A stretch of 64,000 nt of DNA from Corynebacterium yonathiae (lineage in GTDB: Bacteria > Actinomycetota > Actinomycetes > Mycobacteriales > Mycobacteriaceae): NCBI RefSeq assembly GCF_027570195.1, contig NZ_JAKMUZ010000012.1:1-64000 (forward strand), read 5' to 3'. Within the stretch, counting starts at the first letter, position 1. Every line of letters begins with the position of its first letter. Made by a program: the position numbers and the translations under genes. Under the pieces are notes generated by a model. The model did no database searches. It was not told the origin of the DNA and worked only from the letters and a program-made list of their open reading frames with translations. Below are positions 53,460 to 63,680 of this stretch, piece after piece.

Positions 53460-54565
53460 TTGCCAGAAACCCATCTGCCGCAGAACTTGGGATCCAATTC
53501 CCAAAATGGCAACGATGGCGGCAATGATGCCGATAGCCGCGCCGGCGCTCGATCCTCCACCAATGCCGCTTATCGCTGGCTTTTTGGTGACCGCTACCGT
53601 CTGGTTCAGTGCTTTTCCGGCCGGGCGAGTTTCCCCGTTGCGCAGCAGGTATGGAGTAATACGCACCTCAGCCGTGCCTTCCTGCAAGGCCTCATAAGTC
53701 CCGTCAGAATGCACCGAAAGAACCTCCGGATCGGACGAGGTTACCGATGACCCCGCCCCCTAACCGGGCACCGTCCCACCCTGCAATGCTTACGCCAATG
53801 CTGCTGGAATCGCCCACATGGGTACCGCCGCTAAAACGTATAGCCGCGCTTGCCAGAGCGGTTTCCGGCACCGCAATGGGAAATGCATGCCGTCCTTCGA
53901 GGCGCTCTGGGGCGCCCGACACCGCGTGCTCGGAATAATGGCCGGCCGTCGTGTTTCCAACCTAGGCTTGCGCAAAATAGTGGTTGGCTGGGTCAAGCAA
54001 GCTGTAGATATGCCCCGCACCGCCAGAATAGGAACCGTTGGAGTGGTTGAGCTGATTCCACTCGCTCCCAGAACCGCCATCAGTAGACCAGCTGGCAATG
54101 GCGCGCTCCATGGGTAACGAAGTGAGGTTTTCTGCGAAGAAGGCGCCGGACTTTGCCGTCCACGGATCCTCCCCGTCTCCACGGCGATGCTCAAAGTCAA
54201 AGTTTTCCTCCGCAGCGCGCTGCATTGCGGTGTACTCCAATCCCTTGCTCCAGGATATGCCGTTGATATAAGCGGTGCGGTCCGGTGCGACGTCGCGAAG
54301 CCTGGCACCGCCAAACGGAAGATTGGCATCCCAGGCCTTGCCACGCAGCTCATGCATTTGGCGGGTCACCGTCTCGATATGGGACTGCAGCTCAGGAGTG
54401 GCAAAACCTAAGCCACACCACCGTCAACCTGGGTGATATCCAACTGGGCAACGGGCACCGAGCCTGCGGAGGGATAGGACGCAGCTCCCGCTGCAGGAAC
54501 AGAAAGCGCCCTGCCGTCATAGCCGCAACGATGGACAAGGCAAGGGCACGAATACGCACAGACAT
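53457..54565 (-). pseudogene. Secreted CAP-domain (SCP/PR1) protein, decayed
   Basis: Pieces of one gene lie in different frames. The start at 54565 gives a signal peptide (MSVRIRALALSIVAAMTAG) that loses frame near 54505; the frame then reading SVPAAGAASYPSAG ends at TAG 54410-54408. The next piece (54369 leftward and just upstream) holds the CAP domain: LEYTAMQRAAEENFDFEHRR, FFAENLT and NQLNHSNGSYSGGAGHIYSL. It stops at TAG 53964-53962, after which the same frame continues VGNTTAGHYSEHAVSG. Near 53745 the frame shifts again to SDPEVLSVHSDGTYEALQ and ends with a glycine-rich hydrophobic anchor. At least four lesions make it inactive unless sequence errors are responsible. Confidence 0.85.
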
Positions 54566-54629
54566 TTAAAAGCCTTAGAGAGATATGGTACGGATACTCT
54601 CTTAACTTTATTCCTGTGCGCTGGGAAAG

Positions 54630-55199
54630 CTAACGCTTCTTTTCCTCCGGCTTGGGCAAAAGCAGCTCATACACATCGGTATCTCGCCACTGGCCCGCAA
54701 GCTCGCCGTAGGTCATCTTCGCCATGTGTGAGTAGGTACCAACCTTTACAAAGCCGCGGGACTTATGCAGTCCCGCAGAACCCGAGTTTTCTGGGAAGAT
54801 CCACGAGTGGATAGCCCACTTGTGTAGGTCCTTACATACCTCAATCAAGCGGTCCAAAAGTGCTCCGCCGATGCCGCGGCCCTGTGCATCGGCGCCTAGA
54901 TAAATGGAGTCCTCCACTACTCCGTGGAAGACGGTACGGGTGGATACCGGGGCCGCGGAAACCCACCCCAGGACCTTCGAATCATCATCTGCTTCAACTG
55001 CTACGTGGACCGAAGGCATAATCTTGCCCGATTTGAATTCTTCAAAGGTCAAAGAGCGGGTCTCATAGGTGGCGTGCCCGGTATTGAGGCCCTGTTCATA
55101 GATCTCGCGCATCTGCGGATAATCCGCCGCAATGAAGGGACGGATACGGAAGTCTTTCTTCTTTTCGTCCGAAGACGTCTGCTTGGCGTTCTCACTCAT
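54630..55199 (-). CDS. GNAT family N-acetyltransferase (phosphinothricin acetyltransferase-like)
   Basis: 189 residues from ATG at 55199. GNAT fold: RIRPFIAADYPQMREIYEQG, HATYETRSLTFEEF (the substrate strap of the PAT/Bar branch), the acetyl-CoA loop YLGADAQGRGIGGALLDRLI with the Q/RxxGxG/A motif, and PENSGSAGLHKSRGFVKVG. Likely acetylates small amines or phosphinothricin-like or methionine-sulfoximine compounds. No linked resistance gene. Confidence 0.9.
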   Translation of the reverse strand: MSENAKQTSSDEKKKDFRIRPFIAADYPQMREIYEQGLNTGHATYETRSLTFEEFKSGKIMPSVHVAVEADDDSKVLGWVSAAPVSTRTVFHGVVEDSIYLGADAQGRGIGGALLDRLIEVCKDLHKWAIHSWIFPENSGSAGLHKSRGFVKVGTYSHMAKMTYGELAGQWRDTDVYELLLPKPEEKKR

Positions 55200-55277
55200 G
55201 TACAACATTATTACTGGGCTATGCCCATCTTCGCCACGCTGTACACATAAAGATCGCCAAACGCGAACGAGCCCGGC

Positions 55278-56642
55278 CTAGTCGCCGCCTTCCAGCAAGT
55301 CAGTGACGAGCTCCGCAATGGCAGAGCGCTCAGAGCGCTGCAGCGTAATATGTGCAAAAAGCTCGTGCCCCTTGAGTTTTTCAATCACGGCCTGGACACC
55401 ATCATGACGGCCCACGCGCAGGTTATCGCGCTGCGCTACGTCATGGGTAAGCACTACTCGCGATCCCTTGCCCAGACGAGAAAGCACGGTGAGCAAAACA
55501 TTTCGCTCCAAGGACTGCGCCTCGTCGACAATGACGAAGGCATCATGCAAAGAGCGACCACGAATATGCGTCAACGGCAAAACCTCGATCAGCCCGCGCT
55601 CGTGGACTTCTTCCATGACGTTTTCAGTCACCAGGCCCTCCAAGGTGTCATAGACTGCCTGCGCCCACGGGTTCATCTTGTCCGATTCGGTACCCGGCAG
55701 GTATCCCAGAGACTGCCCACCTACCGCATACATCGGGCGAAAGACCACGATGCGGCGGTGCTCACCACGCTCAAGCACGGCCTCCAAGCCGGCGCACAAT
55801 GCAAGTGCCGACTTACCGGTGCCCGCGCGGCCGCCAATGGAAACAATGCCCACGTTTGGATCCATCAGTAGGTCCAAGGCGATGCGCTGCTCCGCCGAGC
55901 GCCCCTGGAGTCCAAAGGCATTGATATCACCGCGAACGAGCTCGACGACGCCATCCGCAGTTATACGACCCAGCGCGGATTGCGCGCCGGCCGTCAAAGT
56001 GAGGCCGCAGTGGACAGGTAGTTCGTCCACAGCAGTACCCTTTTCAGTTTCGACACCATCTAGAATGACTTCCCCATCACGGTAGAGGGCATCGATGACA
56101 GCAGGGCTAGCCTGCACCGTTGCCATTCCGGTATAGCCAGTTAGAACTACATCCTGAGCGTGGTACTCATCCGCCTGCACGCCTACTGCACCGGCCTTCA
56201 CACGCAGTGGCACGTCCTTGGTGACTAGTACGGTGTCCTTACCCTCGTGTGCGAGGTTAAGGGCACAGGCCAGGATGCGGTGGTCACCCTCTGGACCGCG
56301 GAATGCGGTGGGCAGCAAGGACTGGTCTTGATGATTCAACTCCACGCGCAGGGTGCCGCCATCTACGTTGACGGGCACCGGCTGGTCTAGCGCTTCATAG
56401 GTAGCTCGCAGTTCCTCCAAAAAGCGAAGAGCTTGGCGGGCGAACCAGCCAAGCTCCGGGTGATGACGTTTTCCTTCCAATTCAGAAATAACTACGACTG
56501 GAAGGACCACATCGTGCTCTGCAAATTTACGCAGAGCCCAAGGATCAGAAAGCAGGACCGAGGTATCCACTACATAGGTCTTAGTAGCGACAGTGTTATC
56601 AGCAGTGGCAAGCGGAGTAGAAAGTACAGAGGGACGAGACAT
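55278..56642 (-). CDS. PIN-PhoH fusion protein (PhoH2)
   Basis: 454 residues from ATG at 56642; the longer frame to 56729 has no features. An N-terminal PIN ribonuclease domain ([55 protein letters not shown]; the acidic residues are in place) is joined to a PhoH helicase/ATPase domain: [16 protein letters not shown] (Walker A), [20 protein letters not shown] (Walker B). Mycobacterial PhoH2 unwinds and cuts RNA and acts like a toxin. It stands near glpX/fumC and glyA as in Rv1095. Confidence 0.94.
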   Translation of the reverse strand: MSRPSVLSTPLATADNTVATKTYVVDTSVLLSDPWALRKFAEHDVVLPVVVISELEGKRHHPELGWFARQALRFLEELRATYEALDQPVPVNVDGGTLRVELNHQDQSLLPTAFRGPEGDHRILACALNLAHEGKDTVLVTKDVPLRVKAGAVGVQADEYHAQDVVLTGYTGMATVQASPAVIDALYRDGEVILDGVETEKGTAVDELPVHCGLTLTAGAQSALGRITADGVVELVRGDINAFGLQGRSAEQRIALDLLMDPNVGIVSIGGRAGTGKSALALCAGLEAVLERGEHRRIVVFRPMYAVGGQSLGYLPGTESDKMNPWAQAVYDTLEGLVTENVMEEVHERGLIEVLPLTHIRGRSLHDAFVIVDEAQSLERNVLLTVLSRLGKGSRVVLTHDVAQRDNLRVGRHDGVQAVIEKLKGHELFAHITLQRSERSAIAELVTDLLEGGD

Positions 56643-56774
56643 GGTGGCAGGGTTCTCCCTTAGTGTGCGGTAGATCAGACTTCTTCCGAATGACCCCGAC
56701 TCCCCGGGGTTGCCACCCAAAGTAGGCACCGAAGGTTGAAATTACATGGGTGCAAGATGAACATTAAGAAAACG

Positions 56775-56806
56775 AAAAATCCCTCCGCAGCGGATGCTGC
56801 GAAGGG
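56775..56806 (-). terminator. Terminator of the LGFP lipoprotein gene
   Basis: CCCT(C)CGCAGC at 56781-56791 pairs with GCTGCG(A)AGGG at 56796-56806, with one mismatch, and the minus-strand run complementary to 56772-56780 is T-rich. Confidence 0.8.
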
Positions 56807-56825
56807 AAGAACTCAAAAAAGCGAT

Positions 56826-57449
56826 CTACTTCTCTACGGAAGAGGTGAACTTGCCACTCTCGTCCTGGATCCAGGAGATGACGCCATCATCGAACTGCTG
56901 GGTCCAACCATTGCCTTCAGAAACTGCCTCCTCAGCAGCCTTAGGCAGGCCTACCTCTGCGTCCAAACCGCCCTGTTCCTTCCAGGTCTCAGCAATCTTG
57001 CCGACGATTGGCTGAGCGCCCTCATCGTCATCGAAGGTCAGCAGGTTGCCGTTATCAAAGCTAGCGAGGAACTCGTCATCGTCGCCCTGCTCGATGCTCT
57101 TTACGTCACCCCACTCAGCCTTCTTCTCTTCAATAGCGGAAGCGAAATCAGCAGGAACGTCTACGTCACCGTTAGCGGTAGCGATGGACTTGGTATCGCC
57201 ACCCTTGTCGTCCGCATCATCGGAGTCAGAAGCTTCTGCGCCTTCGGAATCGTCTGCGTCGTCAGCGTCATCCTTAGAGGTGGCGTCAGCGGCGGCGGAA
57301 CCAGCAGCGTCGGTAGCGTCGGCTGCTACGGAACCGGCACTGTCCTTAGCGTCGTTAGCTGCATCCTCAGCATCGGAGCAAGCTACGAGCGCAACGGATA
57401 GGGTTGCGGCTGCAAAGCCACCTGCAATACGACGGGTCATCTTCTGCAT
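56826..57449 (-). CDS. Secreted lipoprotein with LGFP-like repeat
   Basis: 207 residues. Lipobox SVALVACSDAED (Cys near residue 24), a long Asp/Ala/Ser-rich linker of about 65 residues, then a C-terminal domain with GKIAETWKEQGGLDAEVGLPKAAEEAV and GWTQQFDDGVISWIQDESGKF, the LGFP pattern of corynebacterial envelope proteins that bind arabinogalactan or peptidoglycan. Probably a wall-associated lipoprotein. AAAGGAT lies about 10 nt before the ATG. Confidence 0.8.
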   Translation of the reverse strand: MQKMTRRIAGGFAAATLSVALVACSDAEDAANDAKDSAGSVAADATDAAGSAAADATSKDDADDADDSEGAEASDSDDADDKGGDTKSIATANGDVDVPADFASAIEEKKAEWGDVKSIEQGDDDEFLASFDNGNLLTFDDDEGAQPIVGKIAETWKEQGGLDAEVGLPKAAEEAVSEGNGWTQQFDDGVISWIQDESGKFTSSVEK

Positions 57450-57595
57450 TACTGCATCATCCTTTCAACAAGAAAGTAAGTTAGTTCTAAATTTGTTGTT
57501 AAATCGCCCTTCGTGGCGAACAAGGCCCACCGTAACGGCGCCGTTCAGCCGGCGCCACCCACACAGACAGGAAGTAGACAGCAAACAATAAAGGA

Positions 57596-58270
57596 CTACC
57601 TACGTTTACGCAGCTTAGAGCCTTTCTTTCTCTTTTGTAACGAATTGTTAACGTTTCTACGCACTTGCTTTGCTTTCGCCTTTTCCCTAGCGCTGCGTTT
57701 CGGTTTCTCCTGCCGCGAGGACCGCGCTGTACGCCCCTTAGCGACGCCCACGAAATCCTGAATTGCCTCCCCGTCTTCCTCCTTGCGCCACACCAACGCA
57801 ATTTCCGTCACCGGCACGGACTCATCCTTCAACCCCAGCGGCACCACCTGCTTCTTGCTCAGTACCTTGAGTAGGGGCCGAGGCGCAATCGCAACGCCCA
57901 CATTGGCCGCTACTACTTGGAGGGCTTCCCGAACCGCGGGGACATCGACAAGACCGGAATCGGCGAGGCGGTAGTTAAGGTGTTCATCGGCGACGTCGGC
58001 AAGCATAAGCTCTTCGCCTACCTCCGCATAGACCGAGTCCTTTGGAACCGCAATGCCTGGTGCCTCTTTATAAAGTCGCACCACATGAAAGGTGTCATCG
58101 ACGCGCATATCCGGCAGACGCACAAGGGCCAAATCCACCTCGCCAGCTAAAAGCGGAACCAGCGCATCATCAGCATCAACGGTGCATAAACCACCGTGAG
58201 CAGTATTTTCTTCGAATCGGCGGAACCACTTTCCAGGCTCCGTGCCGGTGGCAAAAGCTAAGCGCAGCAT
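57596..58270 (-). CDS. LysR-type substrate-binding domain protein without HTH
   Basis: 224 residues from ATG at 58270. It starts directly with the LysR effector domain (LRLAFATGTEPGKWFRRFEE, ALVPLLAGEVDLALVRLPDM, LVDVPAVREALQVVAANVGVAIAPRP) and lacks the N-terminal helix-turn-helix. The last 50 residues are extremely basic (EKPKRSAREKAKAKQVRR, LQKRKKGSKLRKRR), a possible nucleic-acid-binding tail. No HTH is encoded upstream. It is divergent from the DUF5997 gene, a pairing that recurs in actinobacteria as I recall. Confidence 0.85.
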   Translation of the reverse strand: MLRLAFATGTEPGKWFRRFEENTAHGGLCTVDADDALVPLLAGEVDLALVRLPDMRVDDTFHVVRLYKEAPGIAVPKDSVYAEVGEELMLADVADEHLNYRLADSGLVDVPAVREALQVVAANVGVAIAPRPLLKVLSKKQVVPLGLKDESVPVTEIALVWRKEEDGEAIQDFVGVAKGRTARSSRQEKPKRSAREKAKAKQVRRNVNNSLQKRKKGSKLRKRR

Positions 58271-58305
58271 AGAGGACAGTCTACTGAAAGTGCTACGGTA
58301 AAAAC

Positions 58306-58671
58306 GTGACTGAAGAACATAAGCAACCATCCGGCACCGCCATGCGTGCCCAGACCGCGGCGAAGAAGCTAGGTATCTACCTGCCCGCCGCGCCGGACGA
58401 GTTTCAAAACAGTGCCATTAGCCACGAAGAGCTGCGCGAATTGCAGCATAACCCGCCCGAGTGGCTGCAAACCTTGCGCCGCGAAGGGCCTCACCCCCGC
58501 CCCGAGGTCGCCCATAAACTAGGCATCTCCGTTACCGCGCTCAAAAAGAACGACATGGATAAGCCGCTGACCACAGCGGAAATCAATCAGCTCCTTCAAG
58601 AGCAGCCGGAATGGCTCCAGAAGGCCCGCGCCACCATGGCGCAGGCCCGTGGCCATGAGGTTAAGGACTAG
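58306..58671 (+). CDS. DUF5997 protein
   Basis: 121 residues from GTG at 58306. It is soluble and helical: [62 protein letters not shown] and a repeat-like [16 protein letters not shown]. The two NPPEWLQ/QPEWLQ stretches suggest an internal duplication, and [14 protein letters not shown] resembles an HTH. Function unknown. Ends overlap glyA by 4 nt. Confidence 0.85.
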   Translation: MTEEHKQPSGTAMRAQTAAKKLGIYLPAAPDEFQNSAISHEELRELQHNPPEWLQTLRREGPHPRPEVAHKLGISVTALKKNDMDKPLTTAEINQLLQEQPEWLQKARATMAQARGHEVKD

Positions 58672-59951
58672 ACTAGCTTCCAGTCCTCGAGGCCCTCATA
58701 CAGCGGGTAGTGCTGGGCAATCTTGCCCACGCGGGCGCGCAGGGCCTCCACATCGGCATTCTTGCCTTGCACCAGGGCGGTGCCGATAATATCTGCAACC
58801 TCGGTAAAGGCCTCCGCATCGAGGCCCCGAGTCGCCAGCGCAGAGGTACCAATGCGCAGGCCAGAGGTGACCATCGGCGGGCGCGGGTCATTCGGCACGG
58901 CATTGCGATTAACGGTGATACCTACCTCGTGCAGCAGATCCTCTGCCTGCTGGCCGTCCAGTTCAGAATTGCGCAGGTCCGCAAGGACCAAGTGCACGTC
59001 GGTGCCGCCGGTGAGCACATCCACTCCAGCTGCCTTTGCGTCCTCTGCGGTAAGACGCTCCGCCAGGATGCGAGCGCCCTCCAAGGTGCGCTCCTGGCGC
59101 CCCTTGAATTCCTCGGTCGCGGCAATCTTCATAGCGATAGCTTTCGCAGCGACCACGTGCATCAACGGTCCTCCCTGCTGCCCAGGGAAGACGTTGGAAT
59201 TGATCTTCTTGGCATAATCCTGCTTTGCCAAAATCATGCCGGAACGCGGACCGCCCAGGGTCTTGTGCACGGTGGTAGACACGATATCCGCATGCGGAAC
59301 CGGGCTTGGGTGCAAGCCGGCAGCCACGAGGCCGGCGAAGTGAGCCATATCTACCCACAGGTATGCGCCCACTTCATCAGCGATCTCACGGAAAGCTGCG
59401 AAGTCCATAGTGCGCGGATAGGCAGACCAGCCGCCGATAATGACCTTCGGCTTCTCCTTCAGAGCCTGCTCGCGTAGCTTATCCATATCCACGCGCATGG
59501 TCTCTGGATCCACCTCATAAGCTGCGACATCATAAAGCTTGCCAGAGAAGTTTAGCTTCATTCCGTGCGTGAGGTGGCCGCCGTGTGCTAGGGATAGGCC
59601 CAAAATCTTGTCTCCCGGCTCAGCAATGGTAGACAGCACCGCCGCATTCGCCTGCGCACCGGAGTGCGGCTGCACGTTGGCAAACTCCGCACCGAAAAGC
59701 TCCTTCGCGCGGTTGCGAGCTAGGTCCTCCACGACATCGACATGCTCACAGCCGCCGTAGTAGCGACGCCCCGGGTAGCCCTCGGCGTATTTATTGGTAA
59801 GCACAGAGCCTTGGGCCTGGAGCACAGCACGAGGAACGAAATTCTCAGATGCGATCATCTCCAGAGTTTCGCGCTGGCGGGAGATTTCTCCCTGAATTGC
59901 GCCAAATACGTCCGGATCGAGGTCGCGGAGGTCAGAGGTAAAAGAAGCCAT
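58668..59951 (-). CDS. glyA: Serine hydroxymethyltransferase GlyA
   Basis: 427 residues. PLP enzyme interconverting serine and glycine with tetrahydrofolate. Motifs: [65 protein letters not shown] and the PLP lysine in [17 protein letters not shown]. Start ATG at 59951 with no strong ribosome site. Divergent from coaA across 118 bp that holds no recognised element. Confidence 0.97.
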   Translation of the reverse strand: MASFTSDLRDLDPDVFGAIQGEISRQRETLEMIASENFVPRAVLQAQGSVLTNKYAEGYPGRRYYGGCEHVDVVEDLARNRAKELFGAEFANVQPHSGAQANAAVLSTIAEPGDKILGLSLAHGGHLTHGMKLNFSGKLYDVAAYEVDPETMRVDMDKLREQALKEKPKVIIGGWSAYPRTMDFAAFREIADEVGAYLWVDMAHFAGLVAAGLHPSPVPHADIVSTTVHKTLGGPRSGMILAKQDYAKKINSNVFPGQQGGPLMHVVAAKAIAMKIAATEEFKGRQERTLEGARILAERLTAEDAKAAGVDVLTGGTDVHLVLADLRNSELDGQQAEDLLHEVGITVNRNAVPNDPRPPMVTSGLRIGTSALATRGLDAEAFTEVADIIGTALVQGKNADVEALRARVGKIAQHYPLYEGLEDWKLV

Positions 59952-60069
59952 AAAAGTGAGGTCCCCTTCTCAAAATCAAGCGGTATGGGCTGCTGCATAT
60001 CTTATCGTGCCATGCACCCTAAGGGGGCATACTTTTACCCATAGTTTAGGCAAGTGCGACAATAGAGCC

Positions 60070-60996
60070 ATGGCGCGCACACTGGATTCGAGTCCCTACC
60101 TAGACTTTGACCGTGAGACCTGGCGTGAACTGCGTAAATCTATGCCCCAGGTGCTCACGGAGACCGAGGTAGAAAAGCTACGCGGCTTAGGAGACCGCAT
60201 TGACTTGGACGAAGTAGCTGATGTCTACCTCCCCCTCTCCCGCCTTATCCATATGCAGGTCATGGCACGCCAGCAATTGACCACAGCCACCGAATCCTTT
60301 TTGGGCAATCCCCACACGCACGTTCCATTTGTCATCGGCGTAGCCGGTTCCGTAGCCGTGGGAAAGTCCACCACGGCTCGCCTCCTTCAGGTGCTACTGC
60401 AACACTGGGATTCCCACCCCAAGGTCGCGCTGGTTACTACCGACGGCTTTCTATTCCCCACCAAGACGCTAAAAGAACGCGGCCTCATGCAGCGCAAAGG
60501 CTTTCCGGAATCCTATGACCGGCGCGCGCTGCTCCGCTTTGTCACAGACGTAAAATCAGGGAAACCACTGGTTAAGGCGCCGCTGTATTCCCATATTTCC
60601 TATGACATCGTCGAAGGGGAATACCAGGAAGTTCATCAGCCCGACATCTTGATCTTAGAGGGGCTCAATGTGCTGCAAACAAGCCCTACGCTCACCGTGG
60701 CAGATCTCTTTGATTTCTCTGTCTACGTCGATGCCCGCACCGACGACATCGAGCAGTGGTACATCGACCGCTTCCTCACCCTGCGTCATACCGCATTCCG
60801 CGAGCCCAACGCCCACTTCTCTGCCTTTGCAGACATGAACGATGAAGAAGCCCGCGACCAAGCACGCGAAATTTGGCAGTCCATCAACTTGCCCAATCTG
60901 GTGGAAAATATTCTGCCCACTCGCGTGCGGGCCTCCCTCGTACTTAGAAAGGGCTCGCATCACCTAGTAGAACAGGTGCGGATGCGCAAACTCTAA
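60070..60996 (+). CDS. coaA: Type I pantothenate kinase CoaA
   Basis: 308 residues from ATG at 60070; the frame reaches 59956 but the N-terminus [21 protein letters not shown] is the conserved start. First step of coenzyme A synthesis. Walker [51 protein letters not shown], and ILEGLNVLQ. No ribosome site is evident, so it may be leaderless. Confidence 0.96.
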   Translation: MARTLDSSPYLDFDRETWRELRKSMPQVLTETEVEKLRGLGDRIDLDEVADVYLPLSRLIHMQVMARQQLTTATESFLGNPHTHVPFVIGVAGSVAVGKSTTARLLQVLLQHWDSHPKVALVTTDGFLFPTKTLKERGLMQRKGFPESYDRRALLRFVTDVKSGKPLVKAPLYSHISYDIVEGEYQEVHQPDILILEGLNVLQTSPTLTVADLFDFSVYVDARTDDIEQWYIDRFLTLRHTAFREPNAHFSAFADMNDEEARDQAREIWQSINLPNLVENILPTRVRASLVLRKGSHHLVEQVRMRKL

Positions 60997-60999
60997 CCG

Positions 61000-61776
61000 C
61001 TATTTTCCAAAGCGTCGCGAGCGCTGCGAATAATCGCGCAAAGCACGAAGGAAATCCACCTTACGGAATGCCGGCCAATAGGTATCTGTAAACCAGATCT
61101 CCGAATACGCAGCCTGCCACAGGAGGAAGCCCGATAGTCGTTGTTCACCAGAGGTACGGATTACCAAATCGGGGTCTGGAAGCCCCTTGGTATACAAGTG
61201 CTCACCAATAGACTCTGCGGTGACGCGATCCGCCATTTCCGACGCGGAAGTTCCCTTCTTTGCTTCCGTGCGCACAAGGTTCTGCACTGCGTCGACGATT
61301 TCTTGGCGCCCGCCATAACCGACGGCCACATTAACAACGACCCCATTATTGTCCTTGGTTGTCGCTGCCGCCGTAACCATGCGCTGGCGAATATCATCCG
61401 GGAGCAGATCGAGGTGGCCCACAAGGCGTACTTGGCAACCGACATCGCTATGAGATAGATGGCTGACCACATCCGAGATGATGTCAAAGAGCAGCTCTAC
61501 TTCTTGTTCGCTGCGTTTTAGGTTCTCGGTGGACAGCAAATAGATGGTGACGACTTCGATATCGGTATCGCGGCACCACGAGATCATCTCTCCGATTTTC
61601 TTCGCGCCTTGGCGGTGGCCATGGCTGATATCGGTAAAACCAGCCTCACGCGCCCACCGGCGATTGCCATCGGCCATGATAGCGATGTGCTTGGGCTGCG
61701 GTTTACCCTTAATCAGGCTCGCTAGGCGGGCTTCATAAGCTGGGTAAGCCAGCTGCTTGAGAGAACTCACGCTCAT
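61000..61776 (-). CDS. Short-chain Z-isoprenyl diphosphate synthase (UppS family)
   Basis: 258 residues. Cis-prenyltransferase fold: HIAIMADGNRRWAREAG with the catalytic Asp, HGHRQGAKKIGEMISWC, VTIYLLSTENLKRS and the C-terminal LIRTSGEQRLSGFLLWQAAYSEIWF. Corynebacteria and mycobacteria have two such enzymes; this one, next to Rv1083-like and mca genes, matches Rv1086 (Z,E-farnesyl diphosphate synthase), which supplies decaprenyl phosphate for arabinogalactan. It follows ORFs on the same strand, mca and the 103-residue protein. Confidence 0.93.
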   Translation of the reverse strand: MSVSSLKQLAYPAYEARLASLIKGKPQPKHIAIMADGNRRWAREAGFTDISHGHRQGAKKIGEMISWCRDTDIEVVTIYLLSTENLKRSEQEVELLFDIISDVVSHLSHSDVGCQVRLVGHLDLLPDDIRQRMVTAAATTKDNNGVVVNVAVGYGGRQEIVDAVQNLVRTEAKKGTSASEMADRVTAESIGEHLYTKGLPDPDLVIRTSGEQRLSGFLLWQAAYSEIWFTDTYWPAFRKVDFLRALRDYSQRSRRFGK

Positions 61777-61788
61777 CAGTCTAACCGC

Positions 61789-62100
61789 CTAGAAAATGGA
61801 CTTCTTGCGGTTATCGTAAATGCCGGCTTCCTTCATCGCCTCATCCACCGCTTCCTCATCAAAAGGATCAATGCCGTGGTCTTCCGCAAACATCATGCGG
61901 CGGCGAAAGCGGGAATAACGGCGGTGAAAATTCCATCCCGCAAACAACACAGCAACTCCCATAAGCGCCAAGATCAGCAGGCCAATGGGCGAAGCCTTGC
62001 CAAATTCAGGGCCCATTGGGCCGCCTTCTGCACCTTCGGTGCCTTGGGCAAGTACCAATACGTCATTTGCGGCAAGAACGAAAGAGCCATACATACTCAT
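61789..62100 (-). CDS. Small membrane protein between mca and the prenyl synthase
   Basis: 103 residues. One or two helices: VLAANDVLVLAQG and SPIGLLILALMGVAVLFAGWNF, followed by a basic arm (HRRYSRFRRRMMFAED) and an acidic cytoplasmic end. Resembles the Rv1083-type protein in the same position. ATG at 62100 or 62094. Function unknown. Confidence 0.8.
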   Translation of the reverse strand: MSMYGSFVLAANDVLVLAQGTEGAEGGPMGPEFGKASPIGLLILALMGVAVLFAGWNFHRRYSRFRRRMMFAEDHGIDPFDEEAVDEAMKEAGIYDNRKKSIF

Positions 62101-62103
62101 ATT

Positions 62104-62994
62104 CTAGGCCTCTTCTTTCTCTTCGATGCCTGCAAAAAGGTCATTTTCCGGCAAAGAGGTAGAAACGCGTGTCTTTGCCAGCTCAAACTCCTCGGTGGGC
62201 CAGAGGCGCTGCTGGACCTCTACCGACGTCGCCAAGAAGGCACCAGCCGGGTCGATCTGCGTGGCATGCGCCCGCAGAGCCTCCTCGCGGTTGCTGAAGT
62301 AGTTCGCGCATTCCACCTGGGTGGTTACACGCGCCATAATATCTCCGAAAGCAGTGTCCCAGCGTGCCAGCATCGGCCCATAAGGACTGGCCTTGCCTTC
62401 CTCTTGGAGCAAATCATGGAACATTTTCATGCGTTGGTAGACAAAACCATGCGAATAGTACAGCTTCAGCGGCGCCCACGGCTCCCCCAACTCTGGGTGA
62501 TACTCGGCATCGCCCGCTTTCTCCCAAGCAATCATGGATGCTCGATGCACCATCAGGTGGTCTGGGTGCGGATACCCACCATTCTCGTCATAAGTGACGA
62601 TGACGTGTGGACGGAACTCACGGATTACCTGGACATATTCCTGTGCAACGGCGTCATCTCCCAGCAAGGCAAAACAGCCCTCCGGTAGCAGTTCCTCCAA
62701 CGACTTGCCTTCTACCGGATCCGGCAATCCGGAGTCTACGTGTCCCAGCCAGCGATGTTGTACGCCCAGCGCCCGCGCAGCGTTTGCCATTTCCTCCCGG
62801 CGAACCTCGCCCATTCTTTCCTTAACCCCAGGGCGATCCATGGCGGGGTTAATCACATCGCCGCGCTCGCCGCCGGTACAGGTCAGCACCAAGACCTCAT
62901 TGCCTTCTGCGGCATAGCGCGCGGTGGTTGCGGCACCCTTGGAAGACTCATCGTCTGGGTGCGCGTGGATAGCTAGTAGGCGAAAATCGCTCAC
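62104..62994 (-). CDS. mca: Mycothiol S-conjugate amidase Mca
   Basis: 296 residues from GTG at 62994. LmbE-family zinc amidase that cleaves mycothiol conjugates for detoxification. Zinc motif AIHAHPDDESSKGAATTARY, then GGERGDVINPAMDRP, WLGHVDSGLPDP and YPHPDHLMVHRASM. Paralogue of mshB (5183-6052). It leads a three-gene cluster with the small membrane protein (3 nt away) and the prenyl synthase. Confidence 0.96.
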   Translation of the reverse strand: MSDFRLLAIHAHPDDESSKGAATTARYAAEGNEVLVLTCTGGERGDVINPAMDRPGVKERMGEVRREEMANAARALGVQHRWLGHVDSGLPDPVEGKSLEELLPEGCFALLGDDAVAQEYVQVIREFRPHVIVTYDENGGYPHPDHLMVHRASMIAWEKAGDAEYHPELGEPWAPLKLYYSHGFVYQRMKMFHDLLQEEGKASPYGPMLARWDTAFGDIMARVTTQVECANYFSNREEALRAHATQIDPAGAFLATSVEVQQRLWPTEEFELAKTRVSTSLPENDLFAGIEEKEEA

Positions 62995-63089
62995 CGAAAA
63001 TCCATCCCCTTATTAATCTAGGTTCTGTGAACAGATGATTATCCTAGTAGATAATTGGAAAACAGTGGTCCTCGACTAGAGTGGAAGCC

Positions 63090-63560
63090 ATGACTTCCGC
63101 CGGAAAATCTCGCTCAGCCGCCCGCTATGGTTCCCGCGGCTCATCTGAAAAGAACTCTGGTAGCTGGACTAACAGGGCCCTAGTGCTGATCTTTGTCGCT
63201 ATTTTTATCGCGCTTCTTTTCTTTGGTTTCCGGTATTTCCAGCAGAAGGAGAGCGTAAACGCGCAGGTGTCCATCGTGACTCAAAAGGTTTTAAGCGATG
63301 ACTCCACCCGCGTTTGGGTCGATGTCACCCGCAATCACATTGATGAAGATGCTTATTGCATTGTCCAGGCCTTTGACTATTCCAAGTCCGAAGTAGGCCG
63401 CCGCGAGTTCCCGGTTCCCGCTGGTGGAAACGAAACCCAACGCATTGCAGTCGACGTCCCGACCAACGCCCGCGCCGTGGCCGGTGGAGCCTACGGTTGC
63501 TCCGGCAATATCCCGGAATACTTGGATATGGATAACCCCGACTACGCGGAAAGCCGTTAA
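63090..63560 (+). CDS. DUF4307 protein
   Basis: 156 residues from ATG at 63090 (a GTG at 63081 is possible). A short Ser/Gly/Arg-rich cytoplasmic end, one helix (LVLIFVAIFIALLFFGFRYF), then an extracytoplasmic domain with VWVDVTRNHIDEDAYCIVQAFD and two cysteines (AYC, YGC). Family DUF4307; same context in M. tuberculosis (Rv1081c, between mca and greA). Function unknown. Confidence 0.88.
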   Translation: MTSAGKSRSAARYGSRGSSEKNSGSWTNRALVLIFVAIFIALLFFGFRYFQQKESVNAQVSIVTQKVLSDDSTRVWVDVTRNHIDEDAYCIVQAFDYSKSEVGRREFPVPAGGNETQRIAVDVPTNARAVAGGAYGCSGNIPEYLDMDNPDYAESR

Positions 63561-63680
63561 CCGCGTGTGCTAGGATTTGTAGCGCCTAGAACTGGGCATT
63601 TGCCTGGTTCCACTTTTACTTATGGCCCCAAGGATAAGCAGGGGCTTTGACCACAATTCCTATCTACGGAAGGTTGCAGA

